This document shows positions 35,155 to 45,575 of a DNA stretch of 64,000 nucleotides, one piece after another. A model generated the notes under the pieces. That model was not told the origin of the DNA. It saw nothing but the letters and a program-made list of their open reading frames with translations, and ran no database searches. The stretch spans positions 1 through 64,000 of the forward strand of contig SVEQ01000010.1 of assembly GCA_015057325.1 (NCBI GenBank), in the 5' to 3' direction. A program made the position numbers and the translations under genes. The DNA is from Lachnospiraceae bacterium. GTDB taxonomy: Bacteria; Bacillota; Clostridia; Lachnospirales; Lachnospiraceae. Each line of letters begins with the position of its first letter. Position 1 is the first letter of the stretch.

Positions 35155-36663
35155 TTAGGCGGTAAACAAATCCGTAAATCTCTTAAATGCAGCACGTCCC
35201 TCGTCTGTTCTTTTATAAACACCTGCATCTTCAAGTACGTGGGAGAATACATCTGCAATCTCGTCTTGGACAATCTTGTGAATATTATCTGAGGTTAAAT
35301 TATCGTATTTTCCAATCCATTCGTCTGCCCAATCTGCATGAGGAGATGTCTGCTCATCTGCACGAAGGTCTTTACCTGAAAGAATAGCTTCTTCAAGAGC
35401 TGCCATTTCTTTTTTAAGTCTAGCAGGAAGAACTGCAAGTCCCATAACCTCAATAAGTCCGATGTTCTCACGCTTGATGTGGTGATACTTTGCATGTGGA
35501 TGATATACGCCAAGAGGAAACTCCTCTGTCGTTATGTTGTTACGAAGTACCAAATCAATCTCGTATAAGTCACCGCGCATTCTTGCGATTGGTGTGATTG
35601 TATTGTGAGGTGTTCCGTCAGTTTCTGCGAGTATAAATGCTTCCTCGTCAGAATATCCACGCCAAGCATCTAAAATGTCACCGGCAGCATTTACAAGGCT
35701 TTCTATATTCTTAGACTGAAGTCTTATTGTTGAAAGCGGCCATTTGATAATGCCGGCATGTATGTCTTCGTAATTCTTTAACTTAAATTCTGTCTCGTAT
35801 GGTGCTCTTACCATTGCAAACTCATATCCACCACCCTGAAAATGATCGTGTGTAAGTATTGAACCGCCAACGATTGGAAGGTCTGCATTAGAGCCTGCCG
35901 TATAGTGTGGAAATTGTCTTACAAAGTCAAGAAGCTTTGCAAAGCATTCCTTGTCGATCTTCATCGGTGTATGTTTTGCATTAAAAATGATGCAATGCTC
36001 ATTGTAGTAAACATATGGTGAGTACTGCATGAAGTACGATTGTCCTGCAAGTGTAATTGGAATTATTCTGTGATTCTGTCTTGCAGGATGTGAAAAATGT
36101 CCTGCATATCCTTCGTTTTCCAAGCAGAGGAGACATGCAGGGTAGTTGGACTTGTCTGTGTTGACACCCTTTGCGGCAAGTGCAATATCCTTGGGGTCTT
36201 TTTCGGGTTTTGACAAGTTGATTGTTATATCCATAAGACCAAACTCTGTGTCTGATGTCCATTTCTCGTCTTTGGCAATACGATCATTTCTTATATAGTT
36301 AGTAGCTTTTGAAAAATCATAGTAAAACTGTGTTGCAGCTTTGGGGGATACATTGTACTGCTCAAAGAACTTTGCTCTTACGACAGAAGGAGCGGGAGTG
36401 AGCATTCCCATAATCTTTGTGTCGAAAAGGTCGCGGTTGGTCTGTGTATCTTCAAGCAATCCCTTTTCTATTGCTATTTTGAGCATATCATCAAGAATGA
36501 GATGAACCTCTCTGGGATTTTCGTCATTGGATGCATTCTCGTATGAACGCTCGTCAAACAATTCAAGTAAACGGTTTGTGACGTATACTGTATCTGCACT
36601 GTCAACAAGTCCTTTGTTAATTCCGTATTTAACCAATTCTTCAATGAGAGAGTAAATATTCAT
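35155..36663 (-). CDS. galT: UDP-glucose-hexose-1-phosphate uridylyltransferase, class II GalT
   Basis: GalT of the large Firmicutes class, 502 residues, swapping galactose-1-phosphate with UDP-glucose in the Leloir pathway. Segments typical of this class include FFEQYNVSPKAATQFYYDFSKATNYIRNDRI, CLLCLENEGYAGHFSHPARQNHRIIPI, QYSPYVYYNEHCIIF and GGSILTHDHFQGGGYEFAM with the nucleophile-type histidines. AAGGGGT precedes the ATG. It lies 89 bases downstream of galK and is probably in its operon. Confidence 0.96.
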   Translation of the reverse strand: MNIYSLIEELVKYGINKGLVDSADTVYVTNRLLELFDERSYENASNDENPREVHLILDDMLKIAIEKGLLEDTQTNRDLFDTKIMGMLTPAPSVVRAKFFEQYNVSPKAATQFYYDFSKATNYIRNDRIAKDEKWTSDTEFGLMDITINLSKPEKDPKDIALAAKGVNTDKSNYPACLLCLENEGYAGHFSHPARQNHRIIPITLAGQSYFMQYSPYVYYNEHCIIFNAKHTPMKIDKECFAKLLDFVRQFPHYTAGSNADLPIVGGSILTHDHFQGGGYEFAMVRAPYETEFKLKNYEDIHAGIIKWPLSTIRLQSKNIESLVNAAGDILDAWRGYSDEEAFILAETDGTPHNTITPIARMRGDLYEIDLVLRNNITTEEFPLGVYHPHAKYHHIKRENIGLIEVMGLAVLPARLKKEMAALEEAILSGKDLRADEQTSPHADWADEWIGKYDNLTSDNIHKIVQDEIADVFSHVLEDAGVYKRTDEGRAAFKRFTDLFTA

Positions 36664-36752
36664 GATGATACCCCTTTCTTATTTTACATTATAGTTTACA
36701 TAAAGCTTGATAGCTTTTGCGATGTTTTACTCAAATACATGCGATGAGTGGT

Positions 36753-38033
36753 TTACATAACTTTAATGCCGCCGTATTTTCTTACTTTAAGTACATTGCA
36801 CGAACCATCACCGAACAACTCATCCATTTTGCTTTTGTATTCATCAACAAAATCATTTTTGACAAAGGCCTGTATAGTTCCGGCAAAGCCACCGCCGTGA
36901 ACACGGGCAACACCGTTAGCGCCTAATGTCATTTCACTAATCATGAGGGCGATAGACATGTTCTGTTTATCCGGTTGATGATTGGTATATACATTCTGAA
37001 GATACTTATAAGATGAATTACCGGACTTGTTAACTGTAGTTAAAAATGATTCTATATCATTGTTTGTAAGAGCAGCGACTTCTTCACGAACACGTTTGTT
37101 CTCCTCATAGAAATGAATTGCACGAAGGAAAGCTCTGTCGCCGCATTTCTCCCTTATATAAGAAGTGTGCGAGAGTACATCATTTTCGGGAATCTCAATA
37201 AGTACATCTTTGTCAAAAAGTTTTGCTACGGATTTCATTTCCGCAGGTACTGCTGCATAATCAGGCGTAAGATCTGCATGAGAACCCTTTGTATCTGTTA
37301 TACATAAGCTATATCCTGCGCCGTCAAGGTCAAAGTCAACCTTGTTAACAACAGGTTTTTCTGGATTTGCAAAATCGATGTGGCAAAGACTTCCTACTGA
37401 GCATGCCATTTGATCCATAAGTCCGCATGGCTTTCCAAAATACACGTTCTCTGCATACTGACCGATTATTGCAACCTCAATCGGAGATATGGCCATGTCG
37501 TTGTAAAGGCCTGAAACTATAGTAGCAATCAATGTCTCAAATGCTGCTGAAGATGAAAGTCCCGAGCCTGATAAAACATTACTTGTTATATAAGCATTAA
37601 ATCCACCTATATTATAACCGTTATCCTTAATCTTAGCAATTACGCCGCGAATAAGAGAGATTGTTGTTCCTTCTTCGGAATCATTTTTTGAAAGGTCATC
37701 TAATGATAGGGTAATCATGTCATAGCCTTTTGAAAGTACATTAACCTCATTCTTGTCGGTCTTAACAACTACGGCAATCGCGTCATCATTAATGGAAGCG
37801 GCAAGAACCTCGCCATGCTGGTGGTCTGTGTGGTTTCCGCCGATTTCACTTCTTCCGGGTGCGGAGAATATTCCGGAAGTTTCATCTCCAAAGATATCGT
37901 TAAATGATTCTATGGCTTCTATATATCTTGCTTTTTGTGCTTCAAGTTGAGATTTGTCTACATAGATATCAATAAGCTTGTCGTCAAGTTTACCTTCTTT
38001 AATTATACTAATAAAATCCTTGGTATTTTCCAT
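36753..38033 (-). CDS. galK: Galactokinase
   Basis: GHMP-family galactokinase, 426 residues, making galactose-1-phosphate. The family signature GRSEIGGNHTDHQHGEVLA is near residues 61-79, the ATP loop NVLSGSGLSSSAAFETL is near 150-166 and the third motif HGGGFAGTIQAFV is near 380-392. The catalytic aspartate lies in CGLMDQMAC. GGGAGG precedes the ATG. It diverges from galR with operator-like sites in between, and galT follows on the same strand. Confidence 0.97.
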   Translation of the reverse strand: MENTKDFISIIKEGKLDDKLIDIYVDKSQLEAQKARYIEAIESFNDIFGDETSGIFSAPGRSEIGGNHTDHQHGEVLAASINDDAIAVVVKTDKNEVNVLSKGYDMITLSLDDLSKNDSEEGTTISLIRGVIAKIKDNGYNIGGFNAYITSNVLSGSGLSSSAAFETLIATIVSGLYNDMAISPIEVAIIGQYAENVYFGKPCGLMDQMACSVGSLCHIDFANPEKPVVNKVDFDLDGAGYSLCITDTKGSHADLTPDYAAVPAEMKSVAKLFDKDVLIEIPENDVLSHTSYIREKCGDRAFLRAIHFYEENKRVREEVAALTNNDIESFLTTVNKSGNSSYKYLQNVYTNHQPDKQNMSIALMISEMTLGANGVARVHGGGFAGTIQAFVKNDFVDEYKSKMDELFGDGSCNVLKVRKYGGIKVM

Positions 38034-38116
38034 GAGAACCTCCCTGCGCGGTTTTACCGCAAAAAGTACTGTGTTTTCGATGTTTTTGCCTGTTACTTTA
38101 TGTATATGATACGATG

Positions 38117-38151
38117 ATTTAAGTAAAATGTCAATATAAATTTAGTAAAAC
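38117..38151. promoter_or_regulatory. Candidate LacI-type operators between galK and galR
   Basis: Two similar near-palindromes, ATTTAAGTAAAAT (38117-38129) and AATTTAGTAAAAC (38139-38151), are spaced 22 bases apart (two helical turns) in the divergent region. A further TTTTTACCA follows at about 38170. These resemble half-sites of LacI/GalR-family operators and fit autoregulation by the adjacent GalR; binding is inferred. Confidence 0.45.
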
Positions 38152-38166
38152 AATGTAAAAATTAAC

Positions 38167-38195
38167 TTGATTTTTACCAATCGAAGAGTTATAAT
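38167..38195 (+). promoter_or_regulatory. Promoter of galR-galE
   Basis: TTGATT (38167-38172) and TATAAT (38190-38195) with a 17-base spacer, 47 bases before galR and next to the candidate operators. Confidence 0.75.
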
Positions 38196-38224
38196 CTAAT
38201 CAGACAACAGACAAACACATATAA

Positions 38225-39241
<1,017 letters not shown>

Positions 39242-39272
39242 TAGAGATTGTGGAAATGTAGGAGGATTAGCA

Positions 39273-40289
39273 ATGAGAATATTGGTAACAGGCGGTGCAG
39301 GTTATATAGGAAGTCATACATGTGTTGAATTGTTAAATGCAGGCTATGAGGTTGTGGTGCTTGATAATCTTTATAATTCAAGCAAAAAAGCTATTGACCG
39401 TATCGAAGAGATAACAGGTAAGAAAGTAACATTTTACGAAAATGACATGTTAGATGAAGAAGCACTTGAGAAAATATTCTCAACAGAGAATATAGATTGT
39501 GTTATTCATTTTGCGGGCCTTAAAGCAGTTGGTGAGTCGGTTGAAAAACCACTTGAGTATTATAAGAACAATATCGGTGGAACACTTGCTCTTGTAGAGG
39601 CGATGAGAAAACATGGTTGCAAGAATATCATTTTCTCATCATCTGCAACCGTTTACGGAGATCCCGCATTTGTTCCTATTACAGAAGAGTGTCCGAAGGG
39701 TACACCGACCAATCCGTATGGCTGGACGAAGAGTATGCTTGAGCAGATTCTTACCGATTTGCATACGGCTGACAAAGAGTGGAATGTTATTTTGCTTAGA
39801 TACTTCAATCCGATCGGTGCACACAAGAGCGGTTTGATTGGAGAGGATCCAAAGGGAATACCTAACAATCTTCTTCCGTATGTGGCACAGGTGGCAATCG
39901 GTAAGCTTGAGTGTGTTGGGGTATTTGGCAACGATTACGATACACCGGACGGTACAGGTGTACGTGATTACATTCACGTAGTTGACCTTGCAAACGGTCA
40001 TGTTAAAGCAATTGATAAAGTCAAAGAGAATCCCGGAGTTAAGATTTATAACTTAGGAACAGGTAACGGATATAGCGTACTTGATGTCATCAAAGCATTT
40101 TCGAAAGCTTGCGGACATGATGTTCCATATCAGATTAAGCCTCGTCGTGCAGGCGATATTGCAACCTGCTATTCAGATGCAAGTCTTGCAAAGAAGGAAC
40201 TTGGCTGGGAAGCACAGTACGGTATTGAGGAAATGTGTGCTGACTCATGGAAATGGCAGAGTATGAATCCGAACGGGTATAATGAATAG
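39273..40289 (+). CDS. galE: UDP-glucose 4-epimerase
   Basis: GalE, 338 residues, an NAD-dependent SDR enzyme that interconverts UDP-galactose and UDP-glucose. The NAD loop GGAGYIGSHTC starts at residue 7, the catalytic pair is in SSSATVYGDP and the YGWTKSMLE (YxxxK) motif, and later features are LRYFNPIGAHKSGLIGEDP, DGTGVRDYIHVVDLANGH and YNLGTGNGYSVLDV. AGGAGG lies eight bases before the ATG. It completes the Leloir pathway with galK and galT across the divergent promoter. Confidence 0.97.
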   Translation: MRILVTGGAGYIGSHTCVELLNAGYEVVVLDNLYNSSKKAIDRIEEITGKKVTFYENDMLDEEALEKIFSTENIDCVIHFAGLKAVGESVEKPLEYYKNNIGGTLALVEAMRKHGCKNIIFSSSATVYGDPAFVPITEECPKGTPTNPYGWTKSMLEQILTDLHTADKEWNVILLRYFNPIGAHKSGLIGEDPKGIPNNLLPYVAQVAIGKLECVGVFGNDYDTPDGTGVRDYIHVVDLANGHVKAIDKVKENPGVKIYNLGTGNGYSVLDVIKAFSKACGHDVPYQIKPRRAGDIATCYSDASLAKKELGWEAQYGIEEMCADSWKWQSMNPNGYNE

Positions 40290-40291
40290 AT

Positions 40292-42424
40292 ATGAAAAGA
40301 AGAATATTTAAAAAAGCATTATCTGTTGTAGTTGCTGCCATGCTCGTTTTTTCATGTACGGCATGTGATGACGAGTTCTGGGAGGATGAATACGACTTGG
40401 AAGATAATGCCTCTAACAACTTAATTCCGGAAGGTGAAGTTGCCCGTATTAGCGGAACTGAAATGAATGTTGATAATTCTACAGGCACACTTACGATTCA
40501 TAGAAAAGAGATTGGAAATGACGAAAGAACCGATGACGGAGTTTGGACTATATTTGTCTATCTCTGTGGAACCGATCTTGAATCTCAAAGCGGAATGGGA
40601 ACAGCCGATATGGAAGAAATGGCGGCTTCTGCAAAAAGTGATATGGTAAGGTTTGTTGTTCAGACAGGCGGTACGGAAGGCTGGAATAACAAGAAGGTTG
40701 ATGATTCAATGATTCAGCGTTTCGTTATTCAGAACGGCAAGACGAAGAAAATTGATGAGAAAGAACTTGCCAATATGGGATCACCTGATACATTATCGGA
40801 TTTCCTGATTTGGGGAACAAAAGAGTATACTTCAGAGCATATGGGACTTGTTATGTGGAATCATGGCGGAGGAAGTATTACAGGCGTATGCTTTGATGAA
40901 AAATATAATCAGGATTCAATAACATTAATGGAGATGGATCAGGCGCTTTCACAATGTACGGAGAAATCTGGACGCAAGTTTGATTTTGTCGGTTACGATG
41001 CGTGTCTTATGGGCACGGTTGAAACAGCTAATGTGCTGGCAACTTATTCAGATTATATGTATGGATCTGAAGAAATGGAGCCGGGAAGCGGCTGGGATTA
41101 CACAGCGATAGGAGATTATCTTGCTAAAAATGCGGATGCCAATGCTGTAGATCTTGGTAAAGTGGTAAGTGACAGTTTTTATGCATCTTGCAAAAAACAA
41201 AAAGATGATTCTATTGTTACATTTTCTGTTATAGATCTTTCGAAACTTGACGATTTGTTGATAAGCTTTAATAGCTTTGCAAAAAATATGTATGGTGTTG
41301 GTGAAGATTCTTCGGAACTTGCCGAAATGATTAGAGGTATTGAAGAAGCTGATAATTATGGCGGTAACAACAAGACAGAGGGTTATACCAATATGGTAGA
41401 CTTGGGCGGCATTTGCAATGCCTGCGCACCTTATGTTGATGGTGCAAAAGAGGTAAATGATGCCTTAAATAAAGCAGTACTTTATAAGGTGAGCGGTTCT
41501 GCGCATAAAGCAGCTACAGGTCTTTCGATGTATTATCCGCTTGCTATTCAGGGCTCAAATGAGCTTTCGTTATTTAGCAAAATTTCAGTCAGTCCATATT
41601 ATCTTTCCTTTGTAGACAGACTTAATAAGACGGGAGCGACTGATGACGGCTTTGAAGATTATGATGACGAGCAGTGGTTTGAAGATGACGGAAGTTGGAA
41701 TTTTAGTGAAGATTATGATGACGATTATTGGAACTATCTTGATGACTATGAGCAGACGGGAGAAAGTCCCTACATTACGTTTTCGGAGGAACCAAATGTA
41801 AGAGATGACGGCACATACGGTTTTACTCTTGATGAAAACGGTATCTACAATTCTGCAGGAGTATGTGCTTTGGTCTATGAAGTATCGGAAGACGGCAACA
41901 CACTTATTGAGATAGGCGAAACTACGGATGTTTCAGGTGACTGGCAAACAGGAAGCTTTAGTGATAATTTCGATGGATACTGGCTTTCACTTCCGGATGG
42001 ACAAAACCTTGCTACATATGTTGTTGAGGAAGGTGAAGACTATGTCATTTACACCTCACCCATTCTTTTAAACGGAGAACCCACAAACCTTAGAATGATA
42101 CAGTACTATTCTGATGATCATGTTGAGGTGGAAGGCACTTGGGATGGAATAAGCCAAGAAGGTGCAGCGTCACGAGATATATACAAACTTCATGACGGAG
42201 ATATAATCACTCCTTCATATTTTGCTTACTCAATGGACGGAGAAGAAGAGGAAGAGTATGCGGGACAGGATTACACGGTATCCGGCAAAATTGATATTAA
42301 TTATGATATGATGCCTGTGGGAGAGTACTACTATTCGTTCTGCATAGATGATATTTATGGTGATTACTATGTATCCGATCACGTAATATTTAATATTAAT
42401 GAGGACGGAGAGATTTCGTTCTAA
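40292..42424 (+). CDS. Clostripain-family (C11) cysteine peptidase lipoprotein
   Basis: A 710-residue exported protein. A basic start and hydrophobic stretch end in FSCTACDD near residue 28, which suggests lipid modification. The peptidase domain (about 75-440) has VYLCGTDLESQSG, His191 in MWNHGGGS and Cys238 in GYDACLMGT, the clostripain catalytic pair. An acidic, aromatic-rich linker of about 60 residues leads to a beta-rich C-terminal part of unknown role. The ATG lies only two bases after the galE stop with no clear ribosome site, so translation may be coupled to galE; a terminator follows. Confidence 0.88.
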   Translation: MKRRIFKKALSVVVAAMLVFSCTACDDEFWEDEYDLEDNASNNLIPEGEVARISGTEMNVDNSTGTLTIHRKEIGNDERTDDGVWTIFVYLCGTDLESQSGMGTADMEEMAASAKSDMVRFVVQTGGTEGWNNKKVDDSMIQRFVIQNGKTKKIDEKELANMGSPDTLSDFLIWGTKEYTSEHMGLVMWNHGGGSITGVCFDEKYNQDSITLMEMDQALSQCTEKSGRKFDFVGYDACLMGTVETANVLATYSDYMYGSEEMEPGSGWDYTAIGDYLAKNADANAVDLGKVVSDSFYASCKKQKDDSIVTFSVIDLSKLDDLLISFNSFAKNMYGVGEDSSELAEMIRGIEEADNYGGNNKTEGYTNMVDLGGICNACAPYVDGAKEVNDALNKAVLYKVSGSAHKAATGLSMYYPLAIQGSNELSLFSKISVSPYYLSFVDRLNKTGATDDGFEDYDDEQWFEDDGSWNFSEDYDDDYWNYLDDYEQTGESPYITFSEEPNVRDDGTYGFTLDENGIYNSAGVCALVYEVSEDGNTLIEIGETTDVSGDWQTGSFSDNFDGYWLSLPDGQNLATYVVEEGEDYVIYTSPILLNGEPTNLRMIQYYSDDHVEVEGTWDGISQEGAASRDIYKLHDGDIITPSYFAYSMDGEEEEEYAGQDYTVSGKIDINYDMMPVGEYYYSFCIDDIYGDYYVSDHVIFNINEDGEISF

Positions 42425-42441
42425 ACGTGCTAGGCTTCATT

Positions 42442-42474
42442 AAGACGTATGGATTTTTCCATGCGTCTTTTTTT
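42442..42474 (+). terminator. Terminator after the clostripain-like gene
   Basis: AAGACGTATGG pairs with CCATGCGTCTT (one G-T) around ATTTTT, then seven Ts. Confidence 0.9.
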
Positions 42475-42475
42475 A

Positions 42476-42520
42476 GTGCATCCATTTTGGGTAAAACTTT
42501 CTTTGGAGTCGAGGTAAGAT
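42476..42520 (+). promoter_or_regulatory. Shared promoter element, copy 1
   Basis: A 23-base core (42476-42498; begins GTGCATCCATTTTGGGT) matches 20 of 23 bases with 51158-51180. The core ends in TAAAAC (42492-42497), and after 17 bases comes TAAGAT (42515-42520), so it looks like a -35/-10 pair with an unusual -35. It starts right after a terminator and leads to the gene at 42568. Confidence 0.55.
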
Positions 42521-42567
42521 GATATCGTGCTAAGAGATGAGAGAGAAAAAAGAAAGAGGTGTTCAAT

Positions 42568-44010
42568 ATGAAGAAGATTATTGAAATGATGAGAAATGAA
42601 TGGATGAAGAAATTATCAGAGGGAAAAGGAATTGACAAAAAAGCGGTAATTGTTAGTGCAATGGGTGTTTTGCTTGTGGCAGTAGCTTCTGTTACTGTGC
42701 TTAAAGGAGCTAGAAAACCGGATGATTACAAGAAAACAGATAATACAGAGTGCTATCAGAAAGAGGAAAGCCTTGATCAGGAGGTAACAACGGAGATAGC
42801 TAATATGGAGTGGAAGCAGGAGAAGAATTCCGAAACTGATGGCAACAAGTCTGCAGAAAATTCATCGGATAATAAAAAGAGTGATGAAAATGATTCAAAC
42901 AACAAGATGACAACAATGCCTACGTATTCACAATCAAGAACAACAGAAAATCGCAGCAATTTTATGAAGACGGTAAGTAGCAGACCTTCAAATAGGAATT
43001 CGGAAAAAACATCAAATACTCATAAAGATACAGCATCAAGGGACAGCAAGACGGATACACAGAATTCTTCGGATAGCAGCAGTAATGCAGATGTAACCAG
43101 TAACGAGCCAGCCACAGATGGCAACACAACATCAGATGGAGGTGAACAGGAGCCAGCAACTACAGAAGAGACTATACCGGAGCCGAAGGTTGTGAATATA
43201 AATGCTGATATAAGTGGAGATATTAAGATTGTTGATGGCGAGGAGTTTATTACTTACGGTACAGATATATCTACATTTACAATAAGTAATGTTGTGGCAA
43301 CATTTGATGATGGAACCACGCTTGAACTTAAAGACAGCGGTTACAGGGCATACGAAGATTTCATGTCAAATACTCCTGAACCTGATAAAGAATTTGGAGA
43401 TGATGAATACTGGATTGCGTTTTATAGGGTCCCGGAAATATCCGATTTTATATACATTTATTACAAAGATTTCCGTGTGGGATTTATGTATAATAAATAT
43501 TTTGAAATATCAGATATAAGACCTGCTTGTGATGGATTCTTCTCATTCGATTATAACAAAGAAGTTAAATTAACAGATTATGATTTTAGAGTAAAATATA
43601 AAAATGCTGAAGACATAATGTTTAATGATAAGCCTAGGGTACGTTGTATTGGAGAAATAGATACGTCTGAGTCGGGATGGCATGAGATGGAAGTTAAAAC
43701 ATGGGGACCAAGCGTTGAAATGTGTTATTACGTTAATAGAGGCACCTGCGAAATGGTTCTTAATGAGACGGAATTCGTTGTGCATGACGAGGAAAATCCG
43801 TGGGAAGAGATTCTTGAACAGATTGAAGGAGAATTACATTTTGAGAATGGCGACGTCGAAGAGATAGATTTTGATGACGAATCAGAGATATTCCTTACAT
43901 ATGATGAGCAGAATAATATCAAGGTGCTTTGGTACAGAGATTACCGGCTTGCCGGACATTTCTATTCGGAAGAGTGGGCAGAAGCAACGATACACTACAC
44001 GGTTGAATAG
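42568..44010 (+). CDS. Secreted or membrane-anchored Ser/Asn-rich protein of unknown function
   Basis: A 480-residue protein I do not recognise. One helix near residues 24-44 (KKAVIVSAMGVLLVAVASVTVL) is a membrane anchor or uncleaved signal. Residues 50-205 are low-complexity, rich in Ser, Asn, Asp, Glu and Thr, like a wall-spanning linker. The rest (about 210-480) looks beta-rich, with two possible Ig-like or transglutaminase-associated repeats: FITYGTDISTFTISNVVATFDDGT and ELKDSGYRAYEDF. GAGGTG precedes the ATG by eight bases. Its promoter shares an element with the MoxR operon at 51.2 kb. Confidence 0.7.
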   Translation: MKKIIEMMRNEWMKKLSEGKGIDKKAVIVSAMGVLLVAVASVTVLKGARKPDDYKKTDNTECYQKEESLDQEVTTEIANMEWKQEKNSETDGNKSAENSSDNKKSDENDSNNKMTTMPTYSQSRTTENRSNFMKTVSSRPSNRNSEKTSNTHKDTASRDSKTDTQNSSDSSSNADVTSNEPATDGNTTSDGGEQEPATTEETIPEPKVVNINADISGDIKIVDGEEFITYGTDISTFTISNVVATFDDGTTLELKDSGYRAYEDFMSNTPEPDKEFGDDEYWIAFYRVPEISDFIYIYYKDFRVGFMYNKYFEISDIRPACDGFFSFDYNKEVKLTDYDFRVKYKNAEDIMFNDKPRVRCIGEIDTSESGWHEMEVKTWGPSVEMCYYVNRGTCEMVLNETEFVVHDEENPWEEILEQIEGELHFENGDVEEIDFDDESEIFLTYDEQNNIKVLWYRDYRLAGHFYSEEWAEATIHYTVE

Positions 44011-44021
44011 GGGGGATATAA

Positions 44022-44822
44022 ATGGGTGAACAAAAGCTGTATGAGGCTATTACGGACGAGGAACGATTGGAAATAGAAGAATCGTTGGTAGAAACTGTCA
44101 ACGATAAATTTCGCAAAGAAGAACTATCAGAAAACTTCTTTAAATATATTGTTGAATTACATACCAGTAAGTTTGTTGCTTTAATGACTGTGGACGAAAT
44201 AAAAGAGTCTGCAAGATTGACAGTTGATATTCTTGAAGAACTTAAAAATATAAATAACAGTGGTGTTAACCGTGAAAAATTTAAAAAAATCGAAAAAGAG
44301 AATGAAACGAAATACGCACATATTGATGTTCTCTTTCCAATTTTAGGAATTTGGAATTATATAAGAACAGAGCGACTAGAAGCGTTAATGTGTGATTTGG
44401 ATCGCGTTAGACGTGTAGGCGGAGCATATGCACGTTTGATTGCTAACCCCGGTCTTGTTAGTTCTATTTGTGCGGTTTATGAGCGTTTGGTTGATGCGTT
44501 CGAGGATGAAAAACTATATGATGACAGTGCGTATTTTCTGATGAGATCAATTATGCGAATGCATAGCAATGAAATTGAGGATAAAGAGAAAATGTTAGAA
44601 CATTATATGAACTTAAATTATGTTATGAGTGTAATCAAAGATGATGAAGGAATGTATACTGCATATTTTCAAGATTTGCCGGGGTGTATTACTTGTGGAG
44701 AGACTCCTGAAGAGTTGTTCAAAAATGCAGAAGATGCTAAAAGATGTTGGTTTAAGTCTTGTATTGAGGAGGGGGGTAAAGATTTCAGAACCATCCGAGC
44801 CGACATATCCGAAGAAACTTGA
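44022..44822 (+). CDS. Protein with C-terminal HicB-like domain, probably frameshifted
   Basis: A 266-residue reading frame. The N-terminal 200 residues are helical and unfamiliar. Near residue 205 a HicB-like antitoxin domain begins: YVMSVIKDDEGMYTAYFQDLPGCITCGETPEELFKNAEDAKRCWFKSC. HicB domains normally continue IEEGVKISEP; here a run of six Gs (44771-44776) shifts the frame, giving an unrelated tail and early stop, while the expected residues are read in the next frame. No HicA toxin is adjacent. The G-run may be a true mutation, a sequencing error or a slippage site. GGGGGGAT precedes the ATG. Confidence 0.6.
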   Translation: MGEQKLYEAITDEERLEIEESLVETVNDKFRKEELSENFFKYIVELHTSKFVALMTVDEIKESARLTVDILEELKNINNSGVNREKFKKIEKENETKYAHIDVLFPILGIWNYIRTERLEALMCDLDRVRRVGGAYARLIANPGLVSSICAVYERLVDAFEDEKLYDDSAYFLMRSIMRMHSNEIEDKEKMLEHYMNLNYVMSVIKDDEGMYTAYFQDLPGCITCGETPEELFKNAEDAKRCWFKSCIEEGGKDFRTIRADISEET

Positions 44823-45123
44823 TGATTTGCCACCGTTATCAGAGGAACAACTAAAGGAATTAGAGAAAATGGAGAATACATCAATTACTTATGACGAAGA
44901 TTGCCCTGAATCAACTCCTGAAATGCTTAAATCATTTGCTGTGCCAGCAAGACAGAGAGACCGATTAAGGAATTATTATGGGAAAATAATACATCGTATT
45001 CTTGAAATATGGGATCCGGATTTTACAAAACTTACTCCTTCAGAAGCTGCGGAATTGAGAGCGATAATCAAAGAAATGGATGGTGGCATCTGTGTGAAAG
45101 AAGATGATATTGACTGGGACTAG
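44777..45123 (+). pseudogene. Out-of-frame continuation of the HicB-domain gene
   Basis: In the frame that continues the HicB domain, the sequence reads VKISEPSEPTYPKK, then DDLPPLSEEQLKELEKMENTSITYDEDCPESTPEMLKSF and a basic helical end closing with DDIDWD. The LPPLSEEQL and CPESTPEML segments look like repeats found in small antitoxin-type proteins. If the G-run frameshift is undone, the protein would have about 366 residues. A separate start at 44641 in this frame exists but gives nonsense before the G-run. Confidence 0.5.
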
Positions 45124-45239
45124 GAGCTCAAGAATTATATGGACTACTACAAACAATAATATATAGGTTAAAGCAAATAAATGATGGTTCATTTTTAGTG
45201 CGAGATGAAGCAACAGGAAATTTAGAGCAAATCGGATAA
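45120..45239 (+). pseudogene. Short open remnant after the HicB-like gene
   Basis: A 39-codon open stretch without a start codon reads LGAQELYGLLQTIIYRLKQINDGSFLVRDEATGNLEQIG. It begins exactly at the stop of the preceding frame, in another phase. The pattern looks like coding sequence, so it may be a further frameshifted piece of the same gene or of another one. Confidence 0.3.
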
Positions 45240-45273
45240 ATATCTGCAAAGGTTTTTTAGGGAGGGTGGTTTT

Positions 45274-45501
45274 ATGGTAATAATGGACAATATTAGGTAT
45301 GAGGGAGATACGATTGTTATGTGTTGTTATCCCGAAGGGGACGTGAAGAAGAAGAGAGAATTGGTTCTTGACGCAAAAACCTATGCCATAATTAGTCCTG
45401 ATAATATTGATTTTTATTTGATAATGGCAAGACGTAGAATAATTAAAGTTCTAAACTCCGGGCAAACTCTCCCTAAAAAGGAGATGTCAATATGGTATTA
45501 A
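45274..45501 (+). CDS. Small hypothetical protein
   Basis: A 75-residue soluble protein starting MVIMDNIRYEGDTIVMCCYPEG, with FYLIMARRRIIKVLNSGQTLPKKE near the end. I do not recognise it. AGGGAGGG lies eight bases before the ATG, which supports real translation. Neighbours on both sides are antitoxin-like fragments, so it could be part of a decayed toxin-antitoxin cassette; this is only by context. Confidence 0.5.
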   Translation: MVIMDNIRYEGDTIVMCCYPEGDVKKKRELVLDAKTYAIISPDNIDFYLIMARRRIIKVLNSGQTLPKKEMSIWY

Positions 45502-45575
45502 AAGTATGTACTCTTACATCTTCTGTAAGGGGAACTAATGTTAATAGATTTATTTTAGAATGAGGGAGGGAGAAT

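Noticed and set aside
44641-44776. Independent gene start for the downstream HicB frame
   Set aside because: The residues before the G-run (KECILHIFKICRGVLL) are the out-of-frame reading of the HicB domain, and no ribosome site precedes the ATG.
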